A stretch of DNA of 64,000 bases from Microbacterium sp. Root180 (GCF_001428485.1 NZ_LMHS01000004.1:1-64000); one strand, 5' to 3'; positions 41,846 to 51,408 are shown, counted from the first letter of the stretch. The notes: a model not told the origin generated them from the sequence alone. Numbers and translations: made by a program.

Positions 41846-43051
41846 TCACCGCTCGCGCGCTGCGCCCAGACGCGCCGCGGCGTCCGCCAGGACATCGACG
41901 CGCTTGCAGGCGGCGAACCGCACGAGCGTGGCGTAGTCGTCCCGCCGTTCGGGCCTCGCGAACGCGGTGAGCGGAATGGCCACCACCCCGGCGCGCCGGG
42001 GCAGCTCGCGGCAGAAGGACGCGGCATCCGTGGCTCCCAGCGCGCGCGCGTCGGCGACCGTGAAGTAGGAGCCCGCGGGCGTCGACACGTCGAAGCCGGC
42101 GGCGCGCAGTCCGTCCCCGAGCAGGTCGCGCTTGGCGCGGAGCGTGTCGGCGATGCCCTGGAAGAAGGAGTCGTCCAGGCGCAGACCGGCGGCGATCGCA
42201 GGCTGGAAGACGCTGCCGTTGACATACGTCAGGAACTGCTTGACCGCCAGCACCGCGCTCACGAGGTCCGCGGGACCGGTCACCCATCCGATCTTCCAGC
42301 CCGTGGCGGAGAAGGTCTTCCCACCCGAAGAGATCGTCAGCGTGCGCTCCTCGGCCCCGGGCAGCGTCGCGATCGGCACATGCGGCGCGTCGAAAACGAG
42401 GTGCTCGTAGACCTCGTCGGTCACGATCACGGCGTCATGCCGCTGGGCGAGGCGCACCACCTCGCCGCGCACCTCGGCCGAGAAGACCGCGCCGGTCGGG
42501 TTGTGGGGGTCGTTGACGAGGATCGCTCGCGTGCGGTCGCTCACCGCGCGGCGCAGATCGTCGAGATCGGGCTGGAACTCGGGCCACCGCAGCGGCACGG
42601 TCACCAGGCGGGCGCCCGCGAGCGCGACGACCGCGGCATAGGAGTCGTAGTACGGCTCGAAGACGACGACCTCGTCATCGGGTCCCTCGATGAGCGCGAG
42701 CAGCGTCGCCGCGAGGGCCTCGGTGGCTCCGGCGGTCACGAGCACCTCCCGTGAGGGGTCGAGGCGCAGCCCGTAGAACCGATCCTGGTGCTCGGCGATC
42801 GCCGAGAGGAGGTCCGGGATGCCGCGCCCCGGCGGGTACTGGTTCAGCCCGTGCGAGAGTGCCCAGCCTGCCGCCGCGAGCACCTCGGCCGGTGGATCCT
42901 CGTCGGGGAAGCCCTGGCCGAGGTTGATCGCACCCGTTTCGGCCGCAAGGGCCGACATCTCGGCGAAGATGGTGGGGTGGATGGATCCGTCGGCGCCGAC
43001 GAGTCCGGCACCCGCCGCGGTGCGATGCCATGCTCCGGGGATGTCTCGCAT
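41846..43051 (-). CDS. Class I/II PLP-dependent aminotransferase (DapC / KAT / methionine aminotransferase type)
   Basis: 401 aa fold-type I aminotransferase. NLGQGFPDEDPP (about 44-55) and QYPPGRGIPDLLSAIA (about 75-90) at the N-terminus, NDPHNPTGAVF (about 174-184), VTDEVYEHLVF and the Schiff-base Lys in SSGGKTFSATGWKIGW (about 237-252), C-terminal Arg in LVRFAACK. This subgroup includes the N-succinyl-LL-DAP aminotransferase DapC of Actinobacteria, kynurenine aminotransferases and methionine transaminases; they cannot be separated by eye. The deaminated-acid amidase next to it supports an omega-amidase-linked transamination pathway. Start is 6 nt after a TACCGT box. Confidence 0.87.
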   Translation of the reverse strand: MRDIPGAWHRTAAGAGLVGADGSIHPTIFAEMSALAAETGAINLGQGFPDEDPPAEVLAAAGWALSHGLNQYPPGRGIPDLLSAIAEHQDRFYGLRLDPSREVLVTAGATEALAATLLALIEGPDDEVVVFEPYYDSYAAVVALAGARLVTVPLRWPEFQPDLDDLRRAVSDRTRAILVNDPHNPTGAVFSAEVRGEVVRLAQRHDAVIVTDEVYEHLVFDAPHVPIATLPGAEERTLTISSGGKTFSATGWKIGWVTGPADLVSAVLAVKQFLTYVNGSVFQPAIAAGLRLDDSFFQGIADTLRAKRDLLGDGLRAAGFDVSTPAGSYFTVADARALGATDAASFCRELPRRAGVVAIPLTAFARPERRDDYATLVRFAACKRVDVLADAAARLGAARER

Positions 43052-43057
43052 CGGATC

Positions 43058-43063
43058 ACGGTA
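43058..43063 (-). promoter_or_regulatory. -10 box of the aminotransferase gene, leaderless
   Basis: TACCGT on the minus strand, 6 nt before ATG at 43051; it decides the start against an in-frame upstream reading. Confidence 0.5.
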
Positions 43064-43166
43064 CTCGACCTCCTCAGGCGGATTGCATAGTCGAGTCCCA
43101 TTCACGGCATAAGAAACGCACAGCATCGGTGGGCAATGTGGTGAGTGCTTGGCAAAAGGAGCAATC

Positions 43167-44747
43167 ATGAGCGACAACCAGGGCAACGGCCCCGCAGACC
43201 ACATTCCCGCGGACGCGACCGCGAGCACGCCCGATGTCGCGCCCCAGACCGAGAACACCGCGCCGACCGTCCCCGTCGCACCGGCCCCTCCGGCCGTTCC
43301 CACGACGGCGGCCTGGCAGGCCGCGCAGCAGGCGCCCCAGAGCGCCCAGCCGGTGCCGCCGGCGGGCTACCCGACCCACGCACAGGCCTACGCACGCCCC
43401 CAGGGCTACGCCGGCCAGACCGCGCCGTACCCCCAGGCCTACGCGGGCCAGCCCCAGAACCAGGGCGCCGCGTTCGGCCCGGCTGCCACCGGCACCACCC
43501 CGACCGTCGCCGCACCGCGCAAGCCGAAGAAGGCATCCGGCGCCGGCAAGGTGGTCGGGCTCATCGTCGCCGCCGCCATCGTGGGCGGCGCAGCGGGCCT
43601 CGGCGGCGCCTACGCGGGCGTCAACCTCTTCTCGCCCACGGGCACGGTGCCCGCCGCCGGCCCGTCGACGGTCACCGTCAACGACACCGACTCGGTCAAC
43701 CAGACCACCGCCATCGCGGCCAAGGTCGTGCCGAGCGTCGTGACGATCGCGGCCACGAGCGACGCCGGCAGCGGCACCGGATCGGGAGTCGTGCTCTCGG
43801 AGGACGGCTACGTGGTCACCAACACGCACGTCGTCACCCTCGACGGCGCCACGGGCGACGCGACCATTCGCGTGACCACCTCGGACGGCCGCGTCTTCGA
43901 CGCCGAGGTCGTCGGGACCGATCCCACCTACGATCTCGCCGTCATCAAGCTGCAGGATGCCGAGGATCTCACGCCCATCGAGTTCGCCTCGTCGGCCGAC
44001 CTCAACGTCGGCGACGCGACCATCGCTGTCGGCGCGCCCCTCGGCCTCGCGAACACCGTCACGACGGGCATCGTGAGCGCACTCAACCGCTCCATCGAGA
44101 TCGCCTCGTCGGCCGCGCCCGAGTCCGGCGATGCCGACGAGCAGCAGCCGCAGGACGAGCAGGACCCGCAGGAGCAGCAGGAGCAGGGCAGCCCGTTCCA
44201 GTTCGACTTCGGTCAGGGCCAGTCCCAGCAGACGCCGAGCGAGTCGATCAAGATCGCCGTGATCCAGACGGATGCCGCGATCAACCCGGGCAACTCGGGC
44301 GGCGCGCTGGTGGACTCCGAAGGAAAGCTCATCGGCATCAACGTCGCCATCGCGACGGCCGGCGGCTCGTCGGGCGGCGCAGGCTCGATCGGCGTCGGGT
44401 TCGCGATCCCGTCCGACATCGCCCAGCGCGTCACCGACGAGATCATCGAGAACGGCGAGGCGACCCACGGGCTGCTCGGCGCCAACGTGATCTCGGCCGC
44501 GCAGGTCGAGGGCTCGACCATCACCGGCGCATACATCGACGAGGCCGTCGAGGGCGGCGCCGCCGCCGACGCCGGCCTGCGCAAGGGCGACGTCGTCACG
44601 GCGTTCAACGGCGTGCCGGTCACCGACTCGGTCGACCTCACCGCGCAGGTGCGGGCCGCGGCCGGCGGGAGCGACGCCACGGTCACGTTCGTCCGCGACG
44701 GTGAGACGAAGACGGTCGATGTGACCCTGGGCACGCTCGAGCCGTAA
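43167..44747 (+). CDS. HtrA/PepD-like membrane-anchored serine protease with PDZ domain
   Basis: 526 aa. A long cytoplasmic N-terminus rich in Pro/Ala/Gln/Tyr (1-125, disordered) precedes one membrane helix (129-152), a trypsin-like domain with H221 (VTNTHVV), D256 (TYDLAVIKL) and S377 (NPGNSGGALVD), and a C-terminal PDZ domain (about 430-510). A Gln/Asp/Glu-rich insertion (320-358) lies between the D and S motifs. It is a periplasm-side quality-control protease of the S1C family. ATG is set by AAAAGGA 6 nt upstream. The mycobacterial position of htrA next to sigE and tatB is not used here. Confidence 0.92.
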   Translation: MSDNQGNGPADHIPADATASTPDVAPQTENTAPTVPVAPAPPAVPTTAAWQAAQQAPQSAQPVPPAGYPTHAQAYARPQGYAGQTAPYPQAYAGQPQNQGAAFGPAATGTTPTVAAPRKPKKASGAGKVVGLIVAAAIVGGAAGLGGAYAGVNLFSPTGTVPAAGPSTVTVNDTDSVNQTTAIAAKVVPSVVTIAATSDAGSGTGSGVVLSEDGYVVTNTHVVTLDGATGDATIRVTTSDGRVFDAEVVGTDPTYDLAVIKLQDAEDLTPIEFASSADLNVGDATIAVGAPLGLANTVTTGIVSALNRSIEIASSAAPESGDADEQQPQDEQDPQEQQEQGSPFQFDFGQGQSQQTPSESIKIAVIQTDAAINPGNSGGALVDSEGKLIGINVAIATAGGSSGGAGSIGVGFAIPSDIAQRVTDEIIENGEATHGLLGANVISAAQVEGSTITGAYIDEAVEGGAAADAGLRKGDVVTAFNGVPVTDSVDLTAQVRAAAGGSDATVTFVRDGETKTVDVTLGTLEP

Positions 44748-44819
44748 CCCGCCGATCGGCGACCGCTCTTCCGAGCACGAGGACGCCATCCCACCAGCCT
44801 GATCCGCAGACGCGGGCGA

Positions 44820-44825
44820 TAGGCT
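44820..44825 (+). promoter_or_regulatory. -10 box of the first CDP-glycerol transferase operon, leaderless
   Basis: TAGGCT, 6 nt, ATG at 44832. Confidence 0.55.
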
Positions 44826-44831
44826 CGCGGG

Positions 44832-46112
44832 ATGGCGTCCTTCTCGTTCGGTGCGGGGAACGCGCGAAAACTCGCCGCCCTCCCGCTCTATGCCGTCGGA
44901 CGCATGATCACGCTCCTGGTGCCGCGTTCGCGCGACGAATGGGTCTTCGGCTGCGGTGCCGGGATCGGCGATGGCGCCCTCGCGCTGTGGGAGGTCGCGG
45001 CCGCGGACGGCCGGAGAGCGGTCTGGCTGGTCGGCTCGAGGCGTGAGGCGACGGATGCCGCAGCCCGCGGCATCCGCACCGTTCGGAAGTCTTCTCCGCA
45101 GGGCGTGTGGCGCACCGCTCGCGCCGGGGTGATCGTCATCACCCACGGATTCGGCGACGTCAACCGCTACGCCGTCTCGGGTGCTTTCGTCGTCCAGCTG
45201 TGGCACGGGATCCCCCTCAAGCGCATCGGCCTGGACTCTCCCGAGACGCTGCGGCTCCCCGGCTCGCTCGCCCGCATGCGGGTGGCACGGCCGTTGCGCG
45301 CGATCCTCGGCGGGATGTTCCGCGGGGCCGCTCGTCGCATCAGGATCCTGCCGGCCGCCTCCCACGCGGTGCGCGGTCGCCTCGAGTCGGCCTTCGCGCT
45401 GCCCGACGACCGCGTCCCTGTCACGGGGGAGCCGCGCGTTGACGGGCTCTCGCGCGGTTCCGCCGCGGACCGCCGCACGCTCGCACGCGCCGCGATCGAG
45501 CGGGCCGCCGGGAGCGTCGGACAGGCGGCGAGGCTCGTGCTCTACGCACCGACGTGGAGGGACGGCGCGCCCGACCCCGCGGTGCCGTCGCCGGCCGAGT
45601 GGACCGCGCTCGTCGAGACGCTCGAGCGTCTGGACGCCGTGCTGCTGGTGCGTTCGCATCCGCTCGGCGCGGGCGAGTACCGGCCGCCGGTGCCCAGCGA
45701 TCGTGTGAGGGCGCTGGGGAGCGATCTCGCGTCGGACGTCACGCCGCTCCTTCCGGGCCTCGACGTCCTGGTCACCGACTACTCCTCGCTGGTCTACGAC
45801 TCCGCCCTCGTGCCGCTGCCGGTCGTGTTCCTCGCACCCGATGTGGCCGACTACGCACGGCGCCGCGGCTTCTACGGTCGGTACGCCGATGTCGCGGGGG
45901 AGGACTGGGCGACGGATTGGACGCAGGCGCTCGCGCAGCTCGCGTCGATCCTCGAGGATCCGGCCGAGCACGAGCGACGCGTGTCGCGGGCACGCGACCT
46001 CAGCGCACGTGTGCACGAGTTCCGGGACGGCGCGAGCTCCCAGCGGGTGTACCGTGCGATCCTGGCCGGATCGACGCGCGCGGCCCAGGCCGCCAGGAAA
46101 GGACGACGATGA
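44832..46112 (+). CDS. CDP-glycerol:poly(glycerophosphate) glycerophosphotransferase family protein 1
   Basis: 426 aa, TagB/TagF-type GT-B enzyme. Conserved blocks: VVQLWHGIPLKRIGLDSP (about 121-138, catalytic His in WHGxPLK), VLYAPTWRDG (about 236-245), VRSHPLG, and the C-terminal nucleotide site VTDYSSLVYDSALVPLPVVFLAPD (about 315-338). It should transfer glycerol-phosphate (or another polyol phosphate) from a CDP-polyol to a lipid-linked or growing wall polymer at the inner membrane face. The N-terminus is a short amphipathic stretch. Next gene overlaps by ATGA. Confidence 0.88.
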   Translation: MASFSFGAGNARKLAALPLYAVGRMITLLVPRSRDEWVFGCGAGIGDGALALWEVAAADGRRAVWLVGSRREATDAAARGIRTVRKSSPQGVWRTARAGVIVITHGFGDVNRYAVSGAFVVQLWHGIPLKRIGLDSPETLRLPGSLARMRVARPLRAILGGMFRGAARRIRILPAASHAVRGRLESAFALPDDRVPVTGEPRVDGLSRGSAADRRTLARAAIERAAGSVGQAARLVLYAPTWRDGAPDPAVPSPAEWTALVETLERLDAVLLVRSHPLGAGEYRPPVPSDRVRALGSDLASDVTPLLPGLDVLVTDYSSLVYDSALVPLPVVFLAPDVADYARRRGFYGRYADVAGEDWATDWTQALAQLASILEDPAEHERRVSRARDLSARVHEFRDGASSQRVYRAILAGSTRAAQAARKGRR

Positions 46113-47557
46113 CCGACGCCCGCTTCACCGCCGACGGCGGTGCGGCCCTCATCCTCACCGGCGACGGCCCGCGTCCGGCATCCGTGGAGCTCGTCGGCCG
46201 TCGAGCGCGGGTCTCCGGCTCGCTGACCGGGCGCGGCAAGACGTGGAGGGCGGTCCTGTCGCTGCGGGCGAGCCGCTGGGACGGGCCGGTGCTGCCGCTT
46301 CCCAGCGGCGAGTACGAGGTGCGCGTGGTGGGAGCTGAGGGCGTCCGGGTCGACGAGCCGGCGGCGATCGGACTCTCACAGCTCGGCACACTGCGCGCCG
46401 AGCTGTCGGGGTGGACGCTGCGGATCGGTCCTCCGATCGACCCCGCGTACGATTCGGGCGAAGGGCAGGATGCGCTCGAGCGCCGGTACGCGCACCGCAC
46501 GGCCCATCTCGAGAACGCGGTCTTCTTCGAGAGCTTCTACGGCCGAAACGCCAGCTGCAATCCCCTCGCGATCGATCGGGAGCTCGCCCGCCGGGCTCCG
46601 GGAGCGACCCGCTACTGGAGTGTCGTCGACCTCTCGGTGGCGGTCCCCGAGGGCGCGGTCGCGATCGTCGAGGGCAGTCCGGAATGGTGGCGCGCCAGAG
46701 GATCCGCGCGACTGCTCGTCGTCAACGACTGGCTTCGCCGGCGCTTCTCACGCCGCGGCGGGCAGGTGGTGCTCCAGACGTGGCACGGCACGCCGCTCAA
46801 GCGTCTTGCCCTCCACCGTCCGGGCTTCGATCCGCGGCGCATGGCCGCCGTGGTGCGCGAGTCCCGCCGGTGGAACGTTCTTCTCGCGCAGAACCCCTAC
46901 GCGGCGCGCATCCTCGGCAAGGCGTATGCGTTCCTCTCGCGTCCCGTGTGGGTGGAGGGCTACCCGCGCAACGACGTTCTCGTGACCGGGGACGGCGCCG
47001 CGACCAGGACAGCGCTGGGAATCCGGCCCGAAGAGCGGGTGCTGCTGTACGCACCGACCTGGCGCGACGATCGCTCCGAGATCGTCGACTTCGTGGATCC
47101 GGTGGCGCTCGCCGCCGCGACCGACGCCGTGGTCCTGGTGCGCGGGCACTCCCGCACGCTGCAGCCGGGCAAGGATGCCGAGGGCCCGCGGGTCGTGGAC
47201 GTCACGGGGTTCCCCGACACGTCGCTGCTGCTTCTCGCCGCGGACGCGCTCATCACCGACTACTCGTCGGTCATGTTCGACTTCTCGGTGACCGGCAAGC
47301 CGATGTACTTCCTCGTGCCCGACATGGAGCACTACCGCGGCGAGCTGCGAGGCTTCTACTTCGACCTGGTCGCGCATGCGCCCGGGCCGGTCGTCCGCAG
47401 CCAGGAGGAGCTCATCACCGCACTCGCGGCGGGCCCGGGGGAGTACGCCGGCCGCTACGCCGAATGGCGGCAGAGATTCAACGCGCGCGACGACGGCCGG
47501 GCCGCCGAGCGCATCGTGACCCGCATCCTCGACCAGGGCTTCGTCGAGGTGGAGTGA
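46109..47557 (+). CDS. CDP-glycerol:poly(glycerophosphate) glycerophosphotransferase family protein 2
   Basis: 482 aa. The first 100 residues form a beta-rich module (SVELVGRRARVSGSLTG..) not found in the first protein, followed by the TagF-like catalytic region: NAVFFESFYGRNASCNPLAI (about 129-148), VLQTWHGTPLKRLALHRPGFD (about 220-240), LLYAPTWRDDRSE (about 311-323), VLVRGHSRTL, and ITDYSSVMFDFSVTGKPMYFLVPDMEHYR (about 382-410). All catalytic landmarks are present. ATG overlaps the preceding stop by 4 nt with AGGAAAGGA upstream. The beta module probably binds polymer or partner, as seen in TagF-like proteins with N-terminal accessory domains. Confidence 0.9.
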   Translation: MTDARFTADGGAALILTGDGPRPASVELVGRRARVSGSLTGRGKTWRAVLSLRASRWDGPVLPLPSGEYEVRVVGAEGVRVDEPAAIGLSQLGTLRAELSGWTLRIGPPIDPAYDSGEGQDALERRYAHRTAHLENAVFFESFYGRNASCNPLAIDRELARRAPGATRYWSVVDLSVAVPEGAVAIVEGSPEWWRARGSARLLVVNDWLRRRFSRRGGQVVLQTWHGTPLKRLALHRPGFDPRRMAAVVRESRRWNVLLAQNPYAARILGKAYAFLSRPVWVEGYPRNDVLVTGDGAATRTALGIRPEERVLLYAPTWRDDRSEIVDFVDPVALAAATDAVVLVRGHSRTLQPGKDAEGPRVVDVTGFPDTSLLLLAADALITDYSSVMFDFSVTGKPMYFLVPDMEHYRGELRGFYFDLVAHAPGPVVRSQEELITALAAGPGEYAGRYAEWRQRFNARDDGRAAERIVTRILDQGFVEVE

Positions 47558-47569
47558 CGTCCGTCGGGC

Positions 47570-48664
47570 TCAGGGCAGCGGGGTGTTGCGCGAGCCGAGT
47601 CGCGACGTGTCGACCGTGTCGTGGGCGCCGCGCACGAGGCCCACGACGAATCCCCAGCCCCACGACAGGTGCATCGTGGGGAGCACTGCGGCGGTCCACA
47701 GCTTGTCGCGCCATCCGTGGCCCCCGCCGGAACCGATCGATACCGCCACGATGAGCAGCACGTACGCGACGATCGGCAGGTAGACCACGGATGCCGCGGC
47801 CGACCACCAGCCGGTGAGGACGCCGGTCACCTGCAGCAGCCCGACGACGATCGCGAGGAGGACATCGACGACGAGCAGCGGCGGGGCGAAGAACCGGAGG
47901 GAGTTGCCGCGGCCGAATCGCCGGACGAGCTCGCCGCGCCAGCGGCCGGTCGCGGAGAACTGCCGCACCAGGCGCGACCAGCTCTCGCGGGGCCAGTACG
48001 TCACCGACAGCGCGGGGTCGAACCAGACCCGGTACCCGGCACGGCGGATGCGCAGGTTCAGCTCCCAGTCCTCGCCGCGACGGATCGACTCGTCGAAGAG
48101 TCCGACCTCGTCGAGCACGGACCGGCGCATGACGCCGAGGTAGGCGGACTCGGCCTCGCCCTCCTGCGTGCCGCCGTGGTACGCGCCGCCCCCCAGACCG
48201 ATGGGGGAGTTGTACGCGCGGGCGACGGCGCGCTGGAACGGCGATCGGCCATCGGCGCGCATCACGCCGCCGACGTTCGCCGCGCGCATGCGGTCGAGTG
48301 TCCCGATGGCGCGGCGCGTGTAGTCCGGCTCCAGCTCGGAATGGGCGTCGACGCGGACGATCGTCGGGTACCGGCCCGCGCGGATGGCGAGGTTGAGGCC
48401 GACCGGGATGTCGGCCTCGGGGTTGTCGACCAGCACGACGCTGTCGTGGGTGGCCGCCAGTCGCCGCGCGAGCTCGTCGGTGCCGTCGGTCGAGGGTGCG
48501 AGGGCGAGGATGAGCTCGGCGGGCCCGTCCACTTCCTGGGCGAGCACCGTCTCGACGGCGCGCTGCAGATAGTCGACTTCGTTCAGAACGGGCATGACGA
48601 AGGTGACCCCGGCGCCGGGAGGGACCTCCGGTGCGTCCCTGCGCCCGCGCTGATCGACCTGCAC
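47570..48664 (-). CDS. Family 2 glycosyltransferase, membrane anchored
   Basis: 364 aa, GTG start. GT-A fold: VTFVMPVLNEVDYLQRAVETVLAQ (about 20-43), the divalent-metal site VRVDAHSELE (about 100-109, DAH in place of DxD) and the acceptor-base motif RRGEDWELNLRIRRAG (about 191-206). Four hydrophobic segments in the last 130 residues anchor it. It resembles the succinoglycan-biosynthesis ExoA-like branch of GT2. It lies between CDP-glycerol transferase genes on the opposite strand and may decorate the same polymer; substrate unknown. Confidence 0.86.
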   Translation of the reverse strand: MQVDQRGRRDAPEVPPGAGVTFVMPVLNEVDYLQRAVETVLAQEVDGPAELILALAPSTDGTDELARRLAATHDSVVLVDNPEADIPVGLNLAIRAGRYPTIVRVDAHSELEPDYTRRAIGTLDRMRAANVGGVMRADGRSPFQRAVARAYNSPIGLGGGAYHGGTQEGEAESAYLGVMRRSVLDEVGLFDESIRRGEDWELNLRIRRAGYRVWFDPALSVTYWPRESWSRLVRQFSATGRWRGELVRRFGRGNSLRFFAPPLLVVDVLLAIVVGLLQVTGVLTGWWSAAASVVYLPIVAYVLLIVAVSIGSGGGHGWRDKLWTAAVLPTMHLSWGWGFVVGLVRGAHDTVDTSRLGSRNTPLP

Positions 48665-48692
48665 GCGTCGATCATGTCACGTGTCGCCTGGG

Positions 48693-48698
48693 TAGTCT
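48693..48698 (+). promoter_or_regulatory. -10 box of the third CDP-glycerol transferase gene, leaderless
   Basis: TAGTCT, 6 nt, GTG at 48705. Confidence 0.55.
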
Positions 48699-48704
48699 GG
48701 ACGG

Positions 48705-49982
48705 GTGGGTCTGGTCTCCGATGGGAAGAAAGCGGTCGCACTGGTCCGAAAGGCCGTGAAGAACCGCCGTGCGGCGATCGACGTCCGGCGTACGCTCGCC
48801 GCACGGCCGCAGCATCCGCTCTTCCACTACCGCGTGGCGGTGTACTTCGCCGACGGCGCGGTGAACATGTACCAGATGCGGCAGTGGTACAAGCCGCTGG
48901 CCGAGCTGTCGAAGATCTGGCCGGTCGTCGTGCTGAGCCGTGCCGCCACGGGAGCGCGCGCGCTGCTCGCCGAGGACGCTCCACCCGTCGCCTTCGTGCC
49001 CACCGTGCGAGATCTCGAGCGCTTCATCGCGTCGCAGGACATTCGCATCGTCCTGTACGTGAACCAGAACACGCGCAACTTCCAGATGTTCCGCTACGGG
49101 CGCCGCTGGCACGTGTTCATCAACCACGGCGAGTCCGACAAGATGTACATGACCACCAACCAGTACAAGGCGTACGACTACGCCCTGATCGCCGGGGATG
49201 CTGCGCGCGAGCGCCTGTCACGGGTGCTCTGGGACTACGACATCGACCGGCGCACGATCCCGATCGGCCGTCCGCAGGCCGACCACTACTCGGGCACGCT
49301 GCCGTACACGCCGGACGACCGCACCGTGGTGCTGTACGCCCCGACGTGGGAGGGCGACCGTCCGTCGGCGCACTACGGATCGGTCGTCTCGCACGGCGAG
49401 ACGCTGGCGACCGCGCTGCTCGCGTCCGGGCGCCACCGGCTGATCTACCGGCCGCACCCGCGCTCGGGAGTCGTGAATCCCGAGTACGGCGCCGCCAACC
49501 GGCGCATCATCGCCGCGATCGCCGCAGCCAACTCCGCCGACCGCTCCGCCGGTCACGTCTACGACGACGGCCCCGACCTGGGATGGCAGCTCTCCGCCGC
49601 CGACATGGCCGTCGTCGACATCTCCGCGATGGTCTACGACCGGCTGGCGGCCGACAAGCCGCTGATGATCACGCGGCCGACCGACCCTGCGGCGGCGATC
49701 GACACCCACGGCTATCTGTCCGCGTGCGAGTGGCTGGATGCCTCGGCCGCAGGCTCGATCGTCGCCGAGACCGAGCGTCTGCTCGGCGACCCCGATGCGG
49801 TGGCGCGGCTCGAGCAGTGGGTGCATCGCTACTTCGGCGATGCGGCGCCGGGCGCCGCGACCGGCCGGTTCCACGATGCGATCCGTCACCTCATGGACGA
49901 GTGGGACAGCTGGTATGCCCGTTCCGTCGAGGACGAGGAAGAGCCGGACGAGGCCGAACTCGACGACGCCGAGGATGCCTGA
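48705..49982 (+). CDS. Divergent CDP-glycerol glycerophosphotransferase family protein 3
   Basis: 425 aa. GT-B protein of the same superfamily but with altered key motif: HVFINHGESDKMYMTTNQYKAYDY (about 137-160) holds NHGESDK where the relatives have WHGxPLK. Also present: VVLYAPTWEGDRPSAHYG (about 208-225), IYRPHPRSG (about 248-256) and the C-terminal AADMAVVDISAMVYDRLAADKPLMITRP (about 302-329). The HGESDK form occurs in a distinct branch of CDP-glycerol transferases in Actinobacteria. The tail (about 405-425) is strongly acidic. It may prime or terminate the polymer rather than extend it; that is inference. Confidence 0.84.
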   Translation: MGLVSDGKKAVALVRKAVKNRRAAIDVRRTLAARPQHPLFHYRVAVYFADGAVNMYQMRQWYKPLAELSKIWPVVVLSRAATGARALLAEDAPPVAFVPTVRDLERFIASQDIRIVLYVNQNTRNFQMFRYGRRWHVFINHGESDKMYMTTNQYKAYDYALIAGDAARERLSRVLWDYDIDRRTIPIGRPQADHYSGTLPYTPDDRTVVLYAPTWEGDRPSAHYGSVVSHGETLATALLASGRHRLIYRPHPRSGVVNPEYGAANRRIIAAIAAANSADRSAGHVYDDGPDLGWQLSAADMAVVDISAMVYDRLAADKPLMITRPTDPAAAIDTHGYLSACEWLDASAAGSIVAETERLLGDPDAVARLEQWVHRYFGDAAPGAATGRFHDAIRHLMDEWDSWYARSVEDEEEPDEAELDDAEDA

Positions 49983-49991
49983 CCGGCGGAT

Positions 49992-51371
49992 TCAGCCGAC
50001 CGGCGCGGGCTTCTCGACCAGCCTCGCGATCGCCCGCAGCGGGATCGTGACCCACGTCGGACGGTTGCGGGCCTCGTAGATCGCCTCGTACACGGCCTTG
50101 TCGAGCTCCAGTGCGGCCAGGACCGCTCCTTCCACATCGAGGTCGGCGCCTGAGGCCATGGCGTAGCCGTCCAGGAACGATTCGCGCGCCGTGCGCGCCC
50201 ACTCCCGCGCGGCTTCGGGCGATCGGTCGGGATCGTCGAGACGGATGGACCCGGCCACGTAGTCGAACGATCTCAGCATTCCGGCCACGTCGCGCAGCGC
50301 GAGGTCCGCCCGGGTCCGTTCGACCATCGGCCGCAGCGGTTCGCCTTCGAAGTCCAGCAGCACCCACCCGCGGCCGGGAACGTGGAGCACCTGACCGAGG
50401 TGGTAGTCGCCGTGGATGCGCTGCTGGTCGGGCCACGGCGCTGTCGCGGCCCGCTCGTAGACGCTCTCGATCGCCTGTCGGCGCTCGGCGATCTCGGGCA
50501 CCTCCGCGATCGCGATGGTCAGGCGGCGCCGCCAGGAGGCGACGGTGGCGGCGCGGTCGTCTGCCGAGGTCTCGCGGGTCGGAAACAGATCGGCGAGCGA
50601 CACGTGCACTTCGGCGGTCGCCGCCCCGAGCGCCCGCGCGGAGCTGCGGAAGTCGTCGCCGCGCGCCGCGGCCCGCAGAGCCACGCGCCAGGCGTCCTCC
50701 ACCTCCGGCAGGAACTCCTGCGCCGAGGCGAGGGAGCCGGTCACGGTGCCCCGAGCCGTCGCGAGATCGGGCCACGTCCCCTCGATCCATCCGATCGCGC
50801 GCGGGACGTGCACCGATCCCGAAGCGGCCAGGGCGGTGGGGAGTTCTATGTCGGGATTGAGTCCGGGATGCAGCTGTCGATAGACCTTGCAGATCACGGG
50901 CATGCCGCTCGAGCGGTAGACGAGCGAGGTGTTGGACTGTTCGCCGCTCATGACGGTGGCGCTCGGGGCGTCGGGCGTGCGCACACGAGGTCCCGGGTGA
51001 CCTGTCGCGACGGTCTGCGGCCCTTCGCCCCGGCCGCCCGCCGTCACCAGCTCGAAGAGAGCTCGCGTGTAGGCCGGGTCGTGCGGGCCGTCGATGAACG
51101 TCGTTCCCGGCTCGGGGCTGCCGATGATGTGGTCGGGTGAGGCATCCACGGCCTCCGTCGCCCTCGACACCACCGGCAGCTGGTAGAGCACGGTGGGAAG
51201 GGAGCCTTCGTCGGCGACCAGGTACGTGCGGATGCGTGCGCCCGCGTCGGCCTCCGTGACCGGCGGCAGATCCCACCAGGAGACCAGGCGCAGGCTCGGC
51301 GGGCGCCCCTTCGCGGCGTACCACCGCTGCCGGGGCATCCACGCCGCCAGGCACGCCAGGGTGCTGTCCAT
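49992..51371 (-). CDS. mak: Maltokinase
   Basis: 459 aa. The N-terminal cap (LACLAAWMPRQRWYAAKGR, residues 5-23; LVSWWDLPPV) is specific to maltokinases (Pep2/Mak). The kinase core keeps all residues: HGDYHLGQVLHV (about 317-328, catalytic Asp), LLDFEGEPLRPM (about 335-346, metal Asp) and the following RADLALRDVAGMLRSFDY. It phosphorylates maltose with ATP to maltose 1-phosphate for the GlgE alpha-glucan pathway. glgE, treS and glgB are not in the window. The start lies 7 nt after a TACGCT box. Confidence 0.93.
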   Translation of the reverse strand: MDSTLACLAAWMPRQRWYAAKGRPPSLRLVSWWDLPPVTEADAGARIRTYLVADEGSLPTVLYQLPVVSRATEAVDASPDHIIGSPEPGTTFIDGPHDPAYTRALFELVTAGGRGEGPQTVATGHPGPRVRTPDAPSATVMSGEQSNTSLVYRSSGMPVICKVYRQLHPGLNPDIELPTALAASGSVHVPRAIGWIEGTWPDLATARGTVTGSLASAQEFLPEVEDAWRVALRAAARGDDFRSSARALGAATAEVHVSLADLFPTRETSADDRAATVASWRRRLTIAIAEVPEIAERRQAIESVYERAATAPWPDQQRIHGDYHLGQVLHVPGRGWVLLDFEGEPLRPMVERTRADLALRDVAGMLRSFDYVAGSIRLDDPDRSPEAAREWARTARESFLDGYAMASGADLDVEGAVLAALELDKAVYEAIYEARNRPTWVTIPLRAIARLVEKPAPVG

Positions 51372-51378
51372 GGGACTG

Positions 51379-51384
51379 AGCGTA
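51379..51384 (-). promoter_or_regulatory. -10 box of mak, leaderless
   Basis: TACGCT on the minus strand, 7 nt before ATG at 51371. Confidence 0.5.
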
Positions 51385-51408
51385 TGCCCGCGCGCGCCGA
51401 CGTGTCGA

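Noticed and set aside
43083..43113. Sigma-70-like promoter TTGCAT - CATAAG upstream of the HtrA-like gene
   Set aside because: Spacing of 19 and poor -10 match; not better than chance in this region.
44750..44761. Palindrome CGCCGATCGGCG after the HtrA-like gene as terminator
   Set aside because: Self-complementary without a loop and no T run; a real hairpin is unlikely.
43074..46016. A 980-codon open frame on the minus strand across the HtrA and CDP-glycerol transferase genes
   Set aside because: It is Arg/Gly/His-rich, has no domain, and lies opposite two genes with clear motifs; it is a product of high GC content.
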